NCBI GenBank assembly: GCA_900470805.1
Contig: UCCA01000003.1
Span: 186,001 to 250,000 of the forward strand
Source: Hyphomicrobiales bacterium
GTDB taxonomy: Bacteria; Pseudomonadota; Alphaproteobacteria; Rhizobiales; Rhizobiaceae
Length of the DNA: 64,000 nucleotides
Reading direction: 5' to 3'
Of this stretch, positions 35,653 to 44,246 are shown in pieces; the stretch's first letter is position 1; each line of letters opens with the position of its first letter. The notes under the pieces are model-generated. The model saw only the letters and a list, made by a program, of their open reading frames with translations, searched no databases and had not been told where the DNA came from. Both the position numbers and the translations under genes were made by a program.

Positions 35653-36702
35653 ATGCGAAATGCAGCATCGGCTCCACAGCCACAGCGAGACGCCCAGCGT
35701 CCTGCCGCGATCTCGGACATCCAGCGGATCAGCCAGCACATCACAAGGCTCGGCGTTTCCGGCCTGCCGCGCAATTACGAGCTGTTCCATGAGGCGATCA
35801 TCGGCCAGAATGCGGCGCTGGCGCAGGATATCGCGTCGCTTGGTGCCGCGCCCCGGCAGCCGTCGCTCGATGAACTCGGCCTGAAATATCGCCTTGTCAG
35901 CCATTGCGGCCTCGTCGGCGAGACATCGCAGGCGGAAATGAGCAAGATGCTCCGCGATGCCGTGGAGCGGCTGAGCGAAAGCCTGCGCCAGAAGCAGTCC
36001 TTCATGCGTGCAGCGGAAACGGCGCTGAAATCGATATCCGGCAATCCAGACCAGAGCCTTTCGTCGTTCATGACCGAGATGGACTATCTGTCGACATCGC
36101 TGCAGGACCTGCTGACCAGCGACACCGACCTCGAGCAGAAATTGCGGCACGATGTCGACCGCATGGAAGCGCTGGAGCGTGGCGTCGCTGCCGCGCAGAC
36201 TGCGTCGTCCACAGACCGGCTGACCGGCCTTCCCAACCGCACCGCACTCAACCGGACAGTGCTCGAGCTCTATGAACGCGAGGAAGGGTCCGCCGGCAAC
36301 GCGCTGATCGTTCTCGACGTCGATGATTTCAAAGCACTGAACAGCCGCTACGGCACGCAGACCGGCAGCCGTCTGTTGAAGAAGCTGGCGGACCTGTTCC
36401 GCAAATCGATCAAGAAGCACGACTTCGTCGCCCGCACCGATGGCGACGAGTTCACCTTCCTGTTTGCCAATGTCGGCATGCAGGAAGCGATGGCGATCGC
36501 CGACCGCCTGCGCAACTCGGTCGAGGAGAGCGTGGTATTCGCGACATCGGACAACGCACCCAACGCGAAGCTGACGGTTTCGCTCGGTGTGGCGCTGAGC
36601 GCGGATGCCGGGACGGCCTCACAGCTGCAGGCGAACGCGCGAATTGCCCTGCATGCCGCGCAATCCAACCGCCGACTCCCCGTGCAAGCCTTCGGACGGT
36701 GA
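35653..36702 (+). CDS. GGDEF-domain protein (putative diguanylate cyclase)
   Basis: A 349-residue cytoplasmic protein predicted to make cyclic di-GMP. Residues up to about 175 are helical with no recognised sensor domain; a coiled-coil-like stretch leads into the GGDEF domain at DRLTGLPNRTALNR. The signature motif reads DGDEF (in RTDGDEFTFLF) instead of GGDEF, so activity is not certain. No RxxD inhibitory site is clear. There are no transmembrane segments. ATG at 35653 follows GAGGGA; the open frame extends to 35548 but lacks a good ribosome site. Surface attachment or exopolysaccharide control would be a typical outcome. Confidence 0.88.
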   Translation: MRNAASAPQPQRDAQRPAAISDIQRISQHITRLGVSGLPRNYELFHEAIIGQNAALAQDIASLGAAPRQPSLDELGLKYRLVSHCGLVGETSQAEMSKMLRDAVERLSESLRQKQSFMRAAETALKSISGNPDQSLSSFMTEMDYLSTSLQDLLTSDTDLEQKLRHDVDRMEALERGVAAAQTASSTDRLTGLPNRTALNRTVLELYEREEGSAGNALIVLDVDDFKALNSRYGTQTGSRLLKKLADLFRKSIKKHDFVARTDGDEFTFLFANVGMQEAMAIADRLRNSVEESVVFATSDNAPNAKLTVSLGVALSADAGTASQLQANARIALHAAQSNRRLPVQAFGR

Positions 36703-36749
36703 CCGACAGCCCCTTGCGCTAACTGCGGGTTTCGGCCAAAACGCCGGGC

Positions 36750-38633
36750 ATGATCACGATTAGCGATATTTCCGCCCGTATTGCAGGCCGCCTGCTTCTG
36801 GACCACGCCAGCGTTTCGCTGCCCTCGGGCACGAAGGCCGGCCTCGTCGGCCGCAACGGCGCCGGCAAGTCCACCCTGTTCCGCATCATCACCGGCGATC
36901 TCGGGGCCGAAACCGGCTCGATCTCGCTGCCGAAGAATGCGCGCATGGGTCAGGTCGCGCAGGAGGCACCTGGCACCGAGGATTCGCTGATCGAAATCGT
37001 GCTCGCCGCCGACAAGGAGCGCAGCGCGCTGATGGCGGAGGCCGACACCGCAACCGATCCTCATCGTATCGCCGAAATCCAGATGCGCCTGGTCGATATC
37101 GACGCGCATTCAGCGGAATCGCGCGCCGCCAGCATCCTCTCCGGCCTCGGCTTCAATCAGGAAGCCCAGGCGCGACCAGCATCGTCGTTCTCCGGCGGAT
37201 GGCGGATGCGCGTGGCGCTGGCATCGGTTCTGTTTACCGAGCCGGATCTGCTGTTGCTCGACGAGCCGACCAACTATCTCGACCTCGAAGGCACGCTCTG
37301 GCTCGAGGATTACATCCGACGCTATCCGCACACGGTGCTGATCATCAGCCATGACCGCGATCTGCTCAACAACGCGGTCAACTCGATCGTGCATCTCGAC
37401 CAGAAGAAGCTGACCTTCTACCGCGGTGGCTACGACCAGTTCGAGCGGCAGAAGGCCGAGGCCGACGAGCTGCAGACCAAGGCGAAAGCGAAGAACGACG
37501 CGGCGCGCAAGCACCTGCAGGGCTTCATCGACCGCTTCAAGGCCAAGGCTTCGAAGGCACGGCAGGCGCAGAGCCGCGTCAAGGCGCTGGAGCGCATGGG
37601 CACCGTGGCGTCGGTCATCGAGGACCACGTTCAGCCGATCACCTTCCCCGAGCCCGAGAAGCAGCCCGCCTCCCCGATCGTCGCCATCAACAGCGGCGCC
37701 GTCGGCTACGAGCCGGGCAACCCGATCCTGAAGGGTCTCAATCTGCGCATCGACAACGATGACCGCATCGCGCTGCTCGGCTCGAACGGCAACGGCAAAT
37801 CGACCTTTGCGAAATTCATTTCCGGACGGCTGGCCGCCGACAGCGGCGAGGTGAAGCTGGCGCCGAGCCTGAAGATCGGCTTCTTCGCCCAGCATCAGCT
37901 CGACGATCTTATTCCTGATCAGTCCGCCGTCGAGCACGTGCGCCGGCTGATGCCGGATGCGCCGGAGGCCAAGGTCCGCGCTCGCGTCGCGCAGATGGGT
38001 TTGGCGACCGAGAAGATGGCGACGGCGGCCAAGGATCTCTCGGGTGGTGAGAAGGCCCGCCTTCTGATGGGGCTCGCCGCGTTTCACGCGCCAAACCTGC
38101 TCATTCTCGACGAACCGACCAACCACCTCGACATCGACAGTCGCCGCGCGCTGATCGAGGCGCTCAACGACTACGAGGGCGCCGTCATTCTGATCTCGCA
38201 CGATCGCTACCTGATCGAGGCGACCGTCGACCGGCTCTGGCTGGTCAATAACGGCACGGTCGCTGCGTTCGAAGGCGACATGGACGAATACCGGGATCTG
38301 ATTGTCTCATCCGGTAAAAAAAAAGAAGAAAAACCGCAGCTGATTGAGGACGCCGCGACCAAGGCGGATCAGCGCAAGCTGAACGCCGAGCGGCGCGCCT
38401 CGCTTGCACCGCTAAAGAAAAAGATCAACGAAATCGAATCGTTGACGGGCAAGCTGGAGAAACTGATTCAGGGTCTTGATGCAGAGCTTGCGGATCCTGT
38501 TCTCTATGAAAAAGCTCCTGCCAAGGCTGCCGACAAGGCCAAGCAACGTGGCGAAGCCGCCGCCAAGCTGGCTGCGGCCGAAGAACAGTGGCTGGAACTC
38601 TCCTCGGAATACGAAGAGGCTATGGCAGGATAG
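36750..38633 (+). CDS. ABC-F family ATPase (YheS/Uup-like)
   Basis: A 627-residue duplicated ATPase without membrane domains, of the type that acts on ribosomes. The first cassette has Walker A GRNGAGKST, signature SFSGGWRMRV and Walker B LLLLDEPTNYLD. A charged helical linker (about 220-290) follows. The second cassette has GSNGNGKST, DLSGGEKARL and LLILDEPTNHLD. The C-terminal extension (530-627) is a charged coiled coil, as in Uup/YheS. A run of nine A at 38316-38324 codes for Lys-Lys-Lys at the hinge before this tail. The ribosomal role is known for the family and inferred here. Confidence 0.93.
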   Translation: MITISDISARIAGRLLLDHASVSLPSGTKAGLVGRNGAGKSTLFRIITGDLGAETGSISLPKNARMGQVAQEAPGTEDSLIEIVLAADKERSALMAEADTATDPHRIAEIQMRLVDIDAHSAESRAASILSGLGFNQEAQARPASSFSGGWRMRVALASVLFTEPDLLLLDEPTNYLDLEGTLWLEDYIRRYPHTVLIISHDRDLLNNAVNSIVHLDQKKLTFYRGGYDQFERQKAEADELQTKAKAKNDAARKHLQGFIDRFKAKASKARQAQSRVKALERMGTVASVIEDHVQPITFPEPEKQPASPIVAINSGAVGYEPGNPILKGLNLRIDNDDRIALLGSNGNGKSTFAKFISGRLAADSGEVKLAPSLKIGFFAQHQLDDLIPDQSAVEHVRRLMPDAPEAKVRARVAQMGLATEKMATAAKDLSGGEKARLLMGLAAFHAPNLLILDEPTNHLDIDSRRALIEALNDYEGAVILISHDRYLIEATVDRLWLVNNGTVAAFEGDMDEYRDLIVSSGKKKEEKPQLIEDAATKADQRKLNAERRASLAPLKKKINEIESLTGKLEKLIQGLDAELADPVLYEKAPAKAADKAKQRGEAAAKLAAAEEQWLELSSEYEEAMAG

Positions 38634-38723
38634 CCACAGGCGTTCTTCAAGCGCTCCTGAATTAACATTTGTTAGGGCGCTCACGACCGAAAGAAACCGA
38701 TCGTTAACCATAATTCGAAAGGT

Positions 38724-38756
38724 TGTCTCAACATTCATTACTGATTTGTTGAGACA
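38724..38756. promoter_or_regulatory. 10-bp perfect inverted repeat before the polysaccharide deacetylase
   Basis: TGTCTCAACA (38724-38733) and TGTTGAGACA (38747-38756) are perfect inverted repeats with a 13-base spacer. The right arm ends six bases before the ATG at 38763 and covers the likely ribosome-binding site. Just upstream lies GTTAACCAT (38703-38711), a CtrA-half-site-like sequence. The repeat may be an operator or an RNA hairpin that controls translation. Confidence 0.5.
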
Positions 38757-38762
38757 CTCTTC

Positions 38763-39602
38763 ATGCACCGTTTCGCTTTCTACTCCGGTCTTATTCTCTG
38801 CACCGCTCTTGCGGGCTGCCAAACAACCAAGCAACCCGCACCTGACAAGACGATCAAGACGTCGTCGATCGTCGCACCGGAAGGCAAGCAGGATACGGCC
38901 GACAGCGATGGCGCCGAGCCATCCGCATCGCGTCGCTTCAGCAAGCAGCACCACCTTTCCGGCCGGACCATGACCGTATCCTCGGTCCACGATATTCGCC
39001 TGCAGGACAAGGAAGTGATCCTCAGCTTCGACGATGGCCCGATCCCCGGTCGCACCGATCGCGTGCTGGCGACGCTCGACGAATTCGGCGTCAAGGGCGC
39101 CTTCATGATGGTCGGCGAGATGGCCTCGTTGCATCCGGAGTTGGCCCGCAAGGTGGCGATGGACGGCAACGCGATTGGGAGCCACACCTACAAACACGAC
39201 AACCTTGCGGCGCTGACCTTCGACATGGCGATGGCCGAGGTCACGCGTGGCGAGGCTGCCGTGACAAAGGCGACCGGCGTCGACGTCAACTTCTTCCGCT
39301 TCCCCTATCTGGCGGATAGCCACAAGCTGCGCGCGGCGATTGCCATGCGCGAGATGGTGGTCATGGACGTCGACGTCGACAGCAAGGATTATTTCAACAC
39401 GACGCCGGCCTCCGTTACCAAGCGGACGATGGACCTGCTGCACAAGCGCGGCCGCGGCATCATCCTGATGCACGATATTCACAACCGCACGGTCACCATG
39501 CTGCCGACGCTGCTCTCAAGGCTCGAGGCCGAGGGCTACAAGGTGGTAACGCTGAAATTCAAGAAGGCCGCGCCCGCGCCTGCCGTCATGGCTTCGCTCT
39601 GA
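38763..39602 (+). CDS. Lipoprotein polysaccharide deacetylase (NodB-homology, CE4)
   Basis: A 279-residue predicted lipoprotein. The signal peptide ends ALAGCQTT (lipobox, Cys near 19), then about 60 low-complexity residues lead to a NodB-homology domain. The CE4 motifs are present: SFDDGP with the catalytic and metal aspartates, SHTYKHDN with the two metal histidines, RFPY, and LMHDI with the last histidine. It probably removes acetyl groups from a cell-wall or surface polysaccharide in the periplasm; peptidoglycan and exopolysaccharide are both possible. It is preceded by a 10-bp inverted repeat and stands between the ABC-F gene and a sugar dehydrogenase. Confidence 0.9.
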   Translation: MHRFAFYSGLILCTALAGCQTTKQPAPDKTIKTSSIVAPEGKQDTADSDGAEPSASRRFSKQHHLSGRTMTVSSVHDIRLQDKEVILSFDDGPIPGRTDRVLATLDEFGVKGAFMMVGEMASLHPELARKVAMDGNAIGSHTYKHDNLAALTFDMAMAEVTRGEAAVTKATGVDVNFFRFPYLADSHKLRAAIAMREMVVMDVDVDSKDYFNTTPASVTKRTMDLLHKRGRGIILMHDIHNRTVTMLPTLLSRLEAEGYKVVTLKFKKAAPAPAVMASL

Positions 39603-39713
39603 ACGACCTGTTGTAATCGCGGTGCCGGCGCTTGCCCGCCGGCATCTTTCTGATAAAACAGGCGCCAAAATAAATCATACTATTGAGCGAAACACCGAAC
39701 GCGAGCAAGCAGC

Positions 39714-40640
39714 ATGTCACCCATCAATCTCGCCATCGTCGGCGTCGGCAAGATCGTCCGCGACCAGCACCTCCCCTCCATCGCCAAGAACCCGGATTTC
39801 AACCTGATCGCCACAGCGAGCCGCAACGGCACGGTCGATGGGGTCGAGGCCTTCACGACGATCGAGGCCATGCTCGACGCCGTGCCGGAGATTGACGCCG
39901 TGTCGCTCTGCATGCCGCCGCAGTATCGTTATGACGCGGCCCACAAGGCGCTTTCCGCGGGCAAGCACGTGTTCATGGAAAAGCCGCCCGGCGCGACGCT
40001 GAGCGAAGTTGCCGACCTTGAGAAGCTTGCCGCATCCAAGGGCCTGTCGCTGTTTGCCAGCTGGCATTCACGTTATGCAGCCGCCGTCGAGGCTACGAAG
40101 TCCTTCCTGGCATCGACAGAGATCAGAAGCGTTCACGTCGTCTGGAAGGAAGACGTGCGCCAGTGGCATCCGAACCAGGACTGGATCTGGCAAGCCGGCG
40201 GGCTTGGCGTGTTCGATCCCGGCATCAACGCCCTGTCGATCGTCACCCATATCCTGCCGAAGGCGATCTTCCTGACCAGCGCGACGCTTGAGTTCCCAGA
40301 AAACCGCGACGCACCTATCGCCGCCGACCTGCACTTCAAGAACGCCGACAACATTCCCGCTCATGTCGAATTCGACTGGCGCCAGACCGGCAAGCAGAGC
40401 TGGGATATCTTTGCCGAAACCGCAGCGGGCCAGATGGTTCTTGCCGAGGGCGGTTCGAAGCTTTCGGTCAATGGCGAATTGAAATTCGAAGCGCCGGAGG
40501 AAGAATATCCGTCGCTCTACCGGCGCTTTGCCGAGATCGTCAAGGCCGGCGAATCGGATGTCGACCTGGCGCCGCTACGCCATGTGGCCGACGCCTTCAT
40601 GCTCGGAAAGCGCAAATTCGTTGAGGCGTTCCACGATTGA
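39714..40640 (+). CDS. Gfo/Idh/MocA oxidoreductase, L-arabinose/D-galactose 1-dehydrogenase-like
   Basis: A 308-residue NAD(P)-dependent sugar dehydrogenase. The dinucleotide site is AIVGVGKIVRDQHLP at the N-terminus, the catalytic lysine lies in EKPPGATL (HVFMEKPPG), and WHSRYAAAVE, VVWKEDVRQWHPNQDWIW and GLGVFDPGINALSIVT follow. From memory these segments match the Azospirillum brasilense L-arabinose 1-dehydrogenase, the first step of the non-phosphorylating arabinose pathway, which also takes galactose. No other arabinose or galactonate genes are adjacent, so the pathway role here is inference. Confidence 0.85.
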   Translation: MSPINLAIVGVGKIVRDQHLPSIAKNPDFNLIATASRNGTVDGVEAFTTIEAMLDAVPEIDAVSLCMPPQYRYDAAHKALSAGKHVFMEKPPGATLSEVADLEKLAASKGLSLFASWHSRYAAAVEATKSFLASTEIRSVHVVWKEDVRQWHPNQDWIWQAGGLGVFDPGINALSIVTHILPKAIFLTSATLEFPENRDAPIAADLHFKNADNIPAHVEFDWRQTGKQSWDIFAETAAGQMVLAEGGSKLSVNGELKFEAPEEEYPSLYRRFAEIVKAGESDVDLAPLRHVADAFMLGKRKFVEAFHD

Positions 40641-40701
40641 TTCGAATTTGCCGAACCTCGTGATATTCTAGGGCAATGACCCGGTATCGCGGAGGTTCGG
40701 C

Positions 40702-41247
40702 ATGCGGGATGATGAGTCGTTCGGTCTCGGCCTGAAAAACCAGACGGTTTCTCTGGCCACTCCCAACAGCTTGTGGCACGAAGCCTATGAAGAAGAAGCC
40801 GAGGCTATCCGCGGCGCGCTCGGCGACATGGCGATCGACATCCAGCATGTCGGCAGTACGGCCATTCCCAACATCAAGGCGAAGCCGATCATCGATATCA
40901 TGGTCGGCATCCGCTATTTCGCCGATGGTCTCGCCTGTGTCGGCGCGATGGAGAGCATTGGTTACGACTATGCCGGCACGGATATCGTCCCTGACGATCA
41001 TATCTTCGGCAGAGGCATCAAGGGCGAAACGCGAACGCATCTCGTTCATGTGGTCGAATACCAGGGCAGCCATTGGAACCGAATGCTGGCGTTTCGGGAC
41101 GCCCTGCGCGCCAAACCCGAGCTGGCCCGCGCCTATGAGCAACTGAAGGTCGGGCTGGCCGACACGCATGCGCAAAGCCGTGCCGAGTACACCAAGTCGA
41201 AACACGACTTCATCGACAAGATAGTGGCGGACGCCGGGCTGACCTGA
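40702..41247 (+). CDS. GrpB family (UPF0157) nucleotidyltransferase-fold protein
   Basis: A 181-residue protein of the GrpB/UPF0157 family, which has a nucleotidyltransferase-like fold; biological role unknown. The hallmark HVGSTAIPNIKAKPIIDIMVG is present at about 50-70, with the acidic pair D65/D69 region expected for metal binding. HLVHVV, HWNRMLAFRDALRA and Y(E)QLK are also typical of the family. The gene stands alone between the sugar dehydrogenase and holC, which is convergent with a gap of only ten bases. Confidence 0.88.
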   Translation: MRDDESFGLGLKNQTVSLATPNSLWHEAYEEEAEAIRGALGDMAIDIQHVGSTAIPNIKAKPIIDIMVGIRYFADGLACVGAMESIGYDYAGTDIVPDDHIFGRGIKGETRTHLVHVVEYQGSHWNRMLAFRDALRAKPELARAYEQLKVGLADTHAQSRAEYTKSKHDFIDKIVADAGLT

Positions 41248-41257
41248 TCGGATCCCG

Positions 41258-41707
41258 TCAGGCCTTCTTCTCCCAACGGCCTTCCTGCGTCTGCTGCCAA
41301 TATGTCAGGCTGTGCCCCTCGCCTTTCAGCTTCTTCCACTGGGCGCGCGCACCTTCGAGCTGTTCCTGGTCATAACCATCGAACATGAAGACGACGCGCT
41401 CATAGGGGGCGAGCGGCGGCGGCTCGGCGCCGCCGACGATGAAGCGCACGGTCGCGCTGTTGGCGTTGCCGTCCGTCACCGTGAGAAGAACCGGCTGGTT
41501 GCCGGCCAGTTCTCCCTCGTCGGTTCCGTGCGGCAGGAAGCTGTCTTCACGAAACGTCCAGAGATGCGCATCCAGCGCATCCCTGTGTGCCGTTTCCTTC
41601 ATCTGCACGGCAACGCGCCAACCGCGCTCGACACTCTTGTCGAGCAGCGGCGGAAGCGCATCTTCCAGCTTGGATTCGGTCAGATGATAGAACAGGACCT
41701 CGGTCAT
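41258..41707 (-). CDS. holC: DNA polymerase III chi subunit
   Basis: The chi subunit links the clamp loader to single-strand-binding protein. The protein is 149 residues, near the usual 145-150. Typical segments are [22 protein letters not shown] and RGWRVAVQ at the N-terminus, [17 protein letters not shown] in the middle (the classical LW-F-DxFLPH motif), and PVLLT followed by [19 protein letters not shown] at 41707 overlaps the pepA stop (ATGA at 41704-41707), a conserved pepA-holC arrangement. Confidence 0.93.
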   Translation of the reverse strand: MTEVLFYHLTESKLEDALPPLLDKSVERGWRVAVQMKETAHRDALDAHLWTFREDSFLPHGTDEGELAGNQPVLLTVTDGNANSATVRFIVGGAEPPPLAPYERVVFMFDGYDQEQLEGARAQWKKLKGEGHSLTYWQQTQEGRWEKKA

Positions 41708-43200
41708 GATTCGTAGTTGGCGCGAACCAACTGGTCGAGAAGGCGCACGCCGTAGCCGGAGCCCCAAGACTGGTTGATTTCATCGAGCGGCGAGCCCATC
41801 GCCGTGCCGGCGATATCGAGATGCGCCCAGGGCGTGTCGCCGACGAAGCGCTTGATGAAGTGCGCGGCGGTGATCGAACCGGCATGACGGCCGCCGGTGT
41901 TCTTCATGTCGGCGAACTTGCTGTCGATCATCTTGTCGTATTCCTTGCCCATCGGCATGCGCCAGAGCCGCTCATGCGTCTCGATGCCCGCGGCGGTCAG
42001 CTGTTCGGAAAGCTGGTCGTCGTTGGAAAACAGGCCGGCCTGGATGTTGCCGAGCGCGACGAGGATGGCACCGGTCAGCGTCGCGAGGTCGATCATGAAC
42101 TTCGGCTTGAAGCGATCGTTGCAATACCAGATGGCGTCACCGAGCACGAGACGGCCCTCGGCATCGGTGTTGATCACTTCGATCGTCTGGCCGGACATCG
42201 ATGTGACGATGTCGCCTGGGCGCTGCGCGTTGCCATCCGGCATGTTCTCGACGAGGCCGATGACGCCGACGACGTTGGCCTTGGCCTTGCGAGCCGCCAG
42301 CACGTGCATCAGGCCTGTCACGGCGGCAGCGCCACCCATGTCGCCCTTCATGTCTTCCATGCCGCCGGCCGGCTTGATGGAGATGCCGCCGGTGTCGAAG
42401 ACGACACCCTTACCGATGAAGGCGACCGGCTGCTCGCCGCTCTTGCCACCCTTCCACTGCATGATGGCCAGGCGCGGCGGACGCACGGAGCCCTGCGCGA
42501 CGCCGAGCAGCGCGCCCATGCCGAGCTTCGTCATCTCCGTCTCGGTTAGTATCTCGACCTCGACGCCAAGCTTTTCGAGCTCCTTGGCCTTTGCCGCGAA
42601 TTCCACCGGCCCCAGCACGTTGGCGGGCTCGTTGACGAGATCGCGGGCGAGATTGACGCCGTTGGCCACGGCCTGTGCCGTCTCGAACGCCTTCGCGGCT
42701 TCCTTCGCAGTTGCGGTGACGATGCGGACCTTGACGGCACTACCATCCTTGCCGTTGCTGTCGTCGTCGGACTTCCTCGTCTTGTAGGTGTCGAAACCGT
42801 AGGCGCGCAGCTGCATGCCGAGCGCAAAGTCGGCCGCCTGCGCCGGTGTGACGTCAACGCCGGGTGCGTCGATGAAGATCGTCACATCGTTGGTATTCTT
42901 GATCTTGGAAGCCGCCGCACCGCCGGCCTTCAACCAGTCGAAAGAAGCGAGGTCCGCGGACTTGCCGAGGCCGATCACGAAGATTCGTTCAGCCGCAGAG
43001 CCCTCGGGCGCGACGATATCGAGAGCCGTCGCTAGCTTAGCGGTAAATCCCGCAATCTTGGCCGCCTTCGCGACCACGCCGGACGGATCGGCGGCGCTGA
43101 CGCCTGCAGCGGTATCCGCGTCCTTGGTCTTCAAGAGAATGGCGTAACCGCCGGCAATTTCGGCAGATTTTTCAAATGATATATCGAACTTGGCTGACAT
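41704..43200 (-). CDS. pepA: Leucyl aminopeptidase (M17)
   Basis: A cytosolic metallo-aminopeptidase that removes N-terminal residues from peptides. The protein is 498 residues. The C-terminal catalytic domain contains [15 protein letters not shown], the two-metal centre residues in [10 protein letters not shown] and the strict signature [10 protein letters not shown]. The N-terminal domain is the usual regulatory macro-like fold. ATG at 43200 follows GGAGAAGAC; the open frame continues to 43266 without support. It is coupled to holC and divergent from the PAP2 phosphatase gene. Confidence 0.95.
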   Translation of the reverse strand: MSAKFDISFEKSAEIAGGYAILLKTKDADTAAGVSAADPSGVVAKAAKIAGFTAKLATALDIVAPEGSAAERIFVIGLGKSADLASFDWLKAGGAAASKIKNTNDVTIFIDAPGVDVTPAQAADFALGMQLRAYGFDTYKTRKSDDDSNGKDGSAVKVRIVTATAKEAAKAFETAQAVANGVNLARDLVNEPANVLGPVEFAAKAKELEKLGVEVEILTETEMTKLGMGALLGVAQGSVRPPRLAIMQWKGGKSGEQPVAFIGKGVVFDTGGISIKPAGGMEDMKGDMGGAAAVTGLMHVLAARKAKANVVGVIGLVENMPDGNAQRPGDIVTSMSGQTIEVINTDAEGRLVLGDAIWYCNDRFKPKFMIDLATLTGAILVALGNIQAGLFSNDDQLSEQLTAAGIETHERLWRMPMGKEYDKMIDSKFADMKNTGGRHAGSITAAHFIKRFVGDTPWAHLDIAGTAMGSPLDEINQSWGSGYGVRLLDQLVRANYES

Positions 43201-43372
43201 GTCTTCTCCAGTGGGATCGTTGAAATCCTCTTGCGCAATCATCTCGGGTTTCGCATCCGAAGACAAGTCTTTGTCGCGGACAGCGGGCCTTGAGATCGCG
43301 GAAGTTGCGTCAACAAGCCGTCATCTGCGCGTCCTATTGATCTCCGCTCATGGACGGGTTGGGAATCGATCT

Positions 43373-44149
43373 TTGAACGCAATATTGAGGACTTTGACAT
43401 CAGTCGCCCGGCCCACCGCACGCTATAGCTCTGCCGACGCGTTCAAGGCGCTCCTGATCATATGGCTGGCGCTGCTGGCATTCTTTCATCTGTTTCCACA
43501 GGTCGATCTCTATGTGTCCGAACATTTCTTCGTTCGGGAAGCCTGCAGCGCGGGCGCTTCGATTCGCGAGACGTGTGGGCATTTCCCCTATCGCCAGGAG
43601 CTATCACTACAACTGGTTCGTACGCTATTCCTCCGCCTGCCTTACGTGGTGGCGGCCGTGCTGCTCTGGAAGCTGGCGGACTGCTACAGCCATTGTGGGG
43701 CAACCTTTGACGCCGACCGAGCAAGGACGCTCAAGATCGCCCTCGGCTCTCTCATTGCCGGGCCGATCATTCTGGTGAACCTGATCCTCAAGAATCATTC
43801 CGGCCGGCCAAGACCTTCGGGAACGCTGGATTTTGGCGGCGGCCTGGATTTCGTCCAAGCCGGATCCTTCGTGGGAAAGTGCGTGTCGAACTGTTCCTTC
43901 ATCTCCGGCGAGGCAGCTGGTGCTGGCTGGCTTCTCTGCCTCGTCTTCCTGGCGCCGCGCTCGATCCGGCCAGCACTTTTCATTCCACTCGCGGCCATTT
44001 CACTGCTGGCGCCAGCTTTGCGCGTCGCCTTTGGCGCTCACTTCCTCTCGGACGTTATGCTCGGCTGGCTCTCGTCTCTCGTTGTCTTCGCAGCCGTGCT
44101 CGCTCTGACCGATTCGCCACAGCGGGAAAAAAAACTGAAAATTGAATGA
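43373..44149 (+). CDS. PAP2-family membrane phosphatase with atypical SGE motif
   Basis: A predicted inner-membrane lipid or polyprenyl phosphatase with about six hydrophobic segments. Family motif 1 is KNHSGRPRP and motif 3 is R-V-A-F-G-A-H-F-L-S-D, both intact. Motif 2 reads SFISGEA: the usual histidine of P-S-G-H is Glu (codon 43910-43912). There is no in-frame ATG in the likely region; I place the start at TTG 43373, after GGGA, giving 258 residues, but upstream TTG starts to 43190 are possible. LpxE/LpxF-like lipid A phosphatase or undecaprenyl pyrophosphate phosphatase are options. It precedes lptF, which fits an LPS-related role. Confidence 0.75.
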   Translation: MNAILRTLTSVARPTARYSSADAFKALLIIWLALLAFFHLFPQVDLYVSEHFFVREACSAGASIRETCGHFPYRQELSLQLVRTLFLRLPYVVAAVLLWKLADCYSHCGATFDADRARTLKIALGSLIAGPIILVNLILKNHSGRPRPSGTLDFGGGLDFVQAGSFVGKCVSNCSFISGEAAGAGWLLCLVFLAPRSIRPALFIPLAAISLLAPALRVAFGAHFLSDVMLGWLSSLVVFAAVLALTDSPQREKKLKIE

Positions 44150-44246
44150 ATTTTCGAGGGTGGCTTGTCGCAAAAGCAAACCAAAAAGCGTAGATGGTTT
44201 GCGCTGCGTAGCGGCAGGAATTCGCGAAGAGCGTTCAAGGGCGTGC

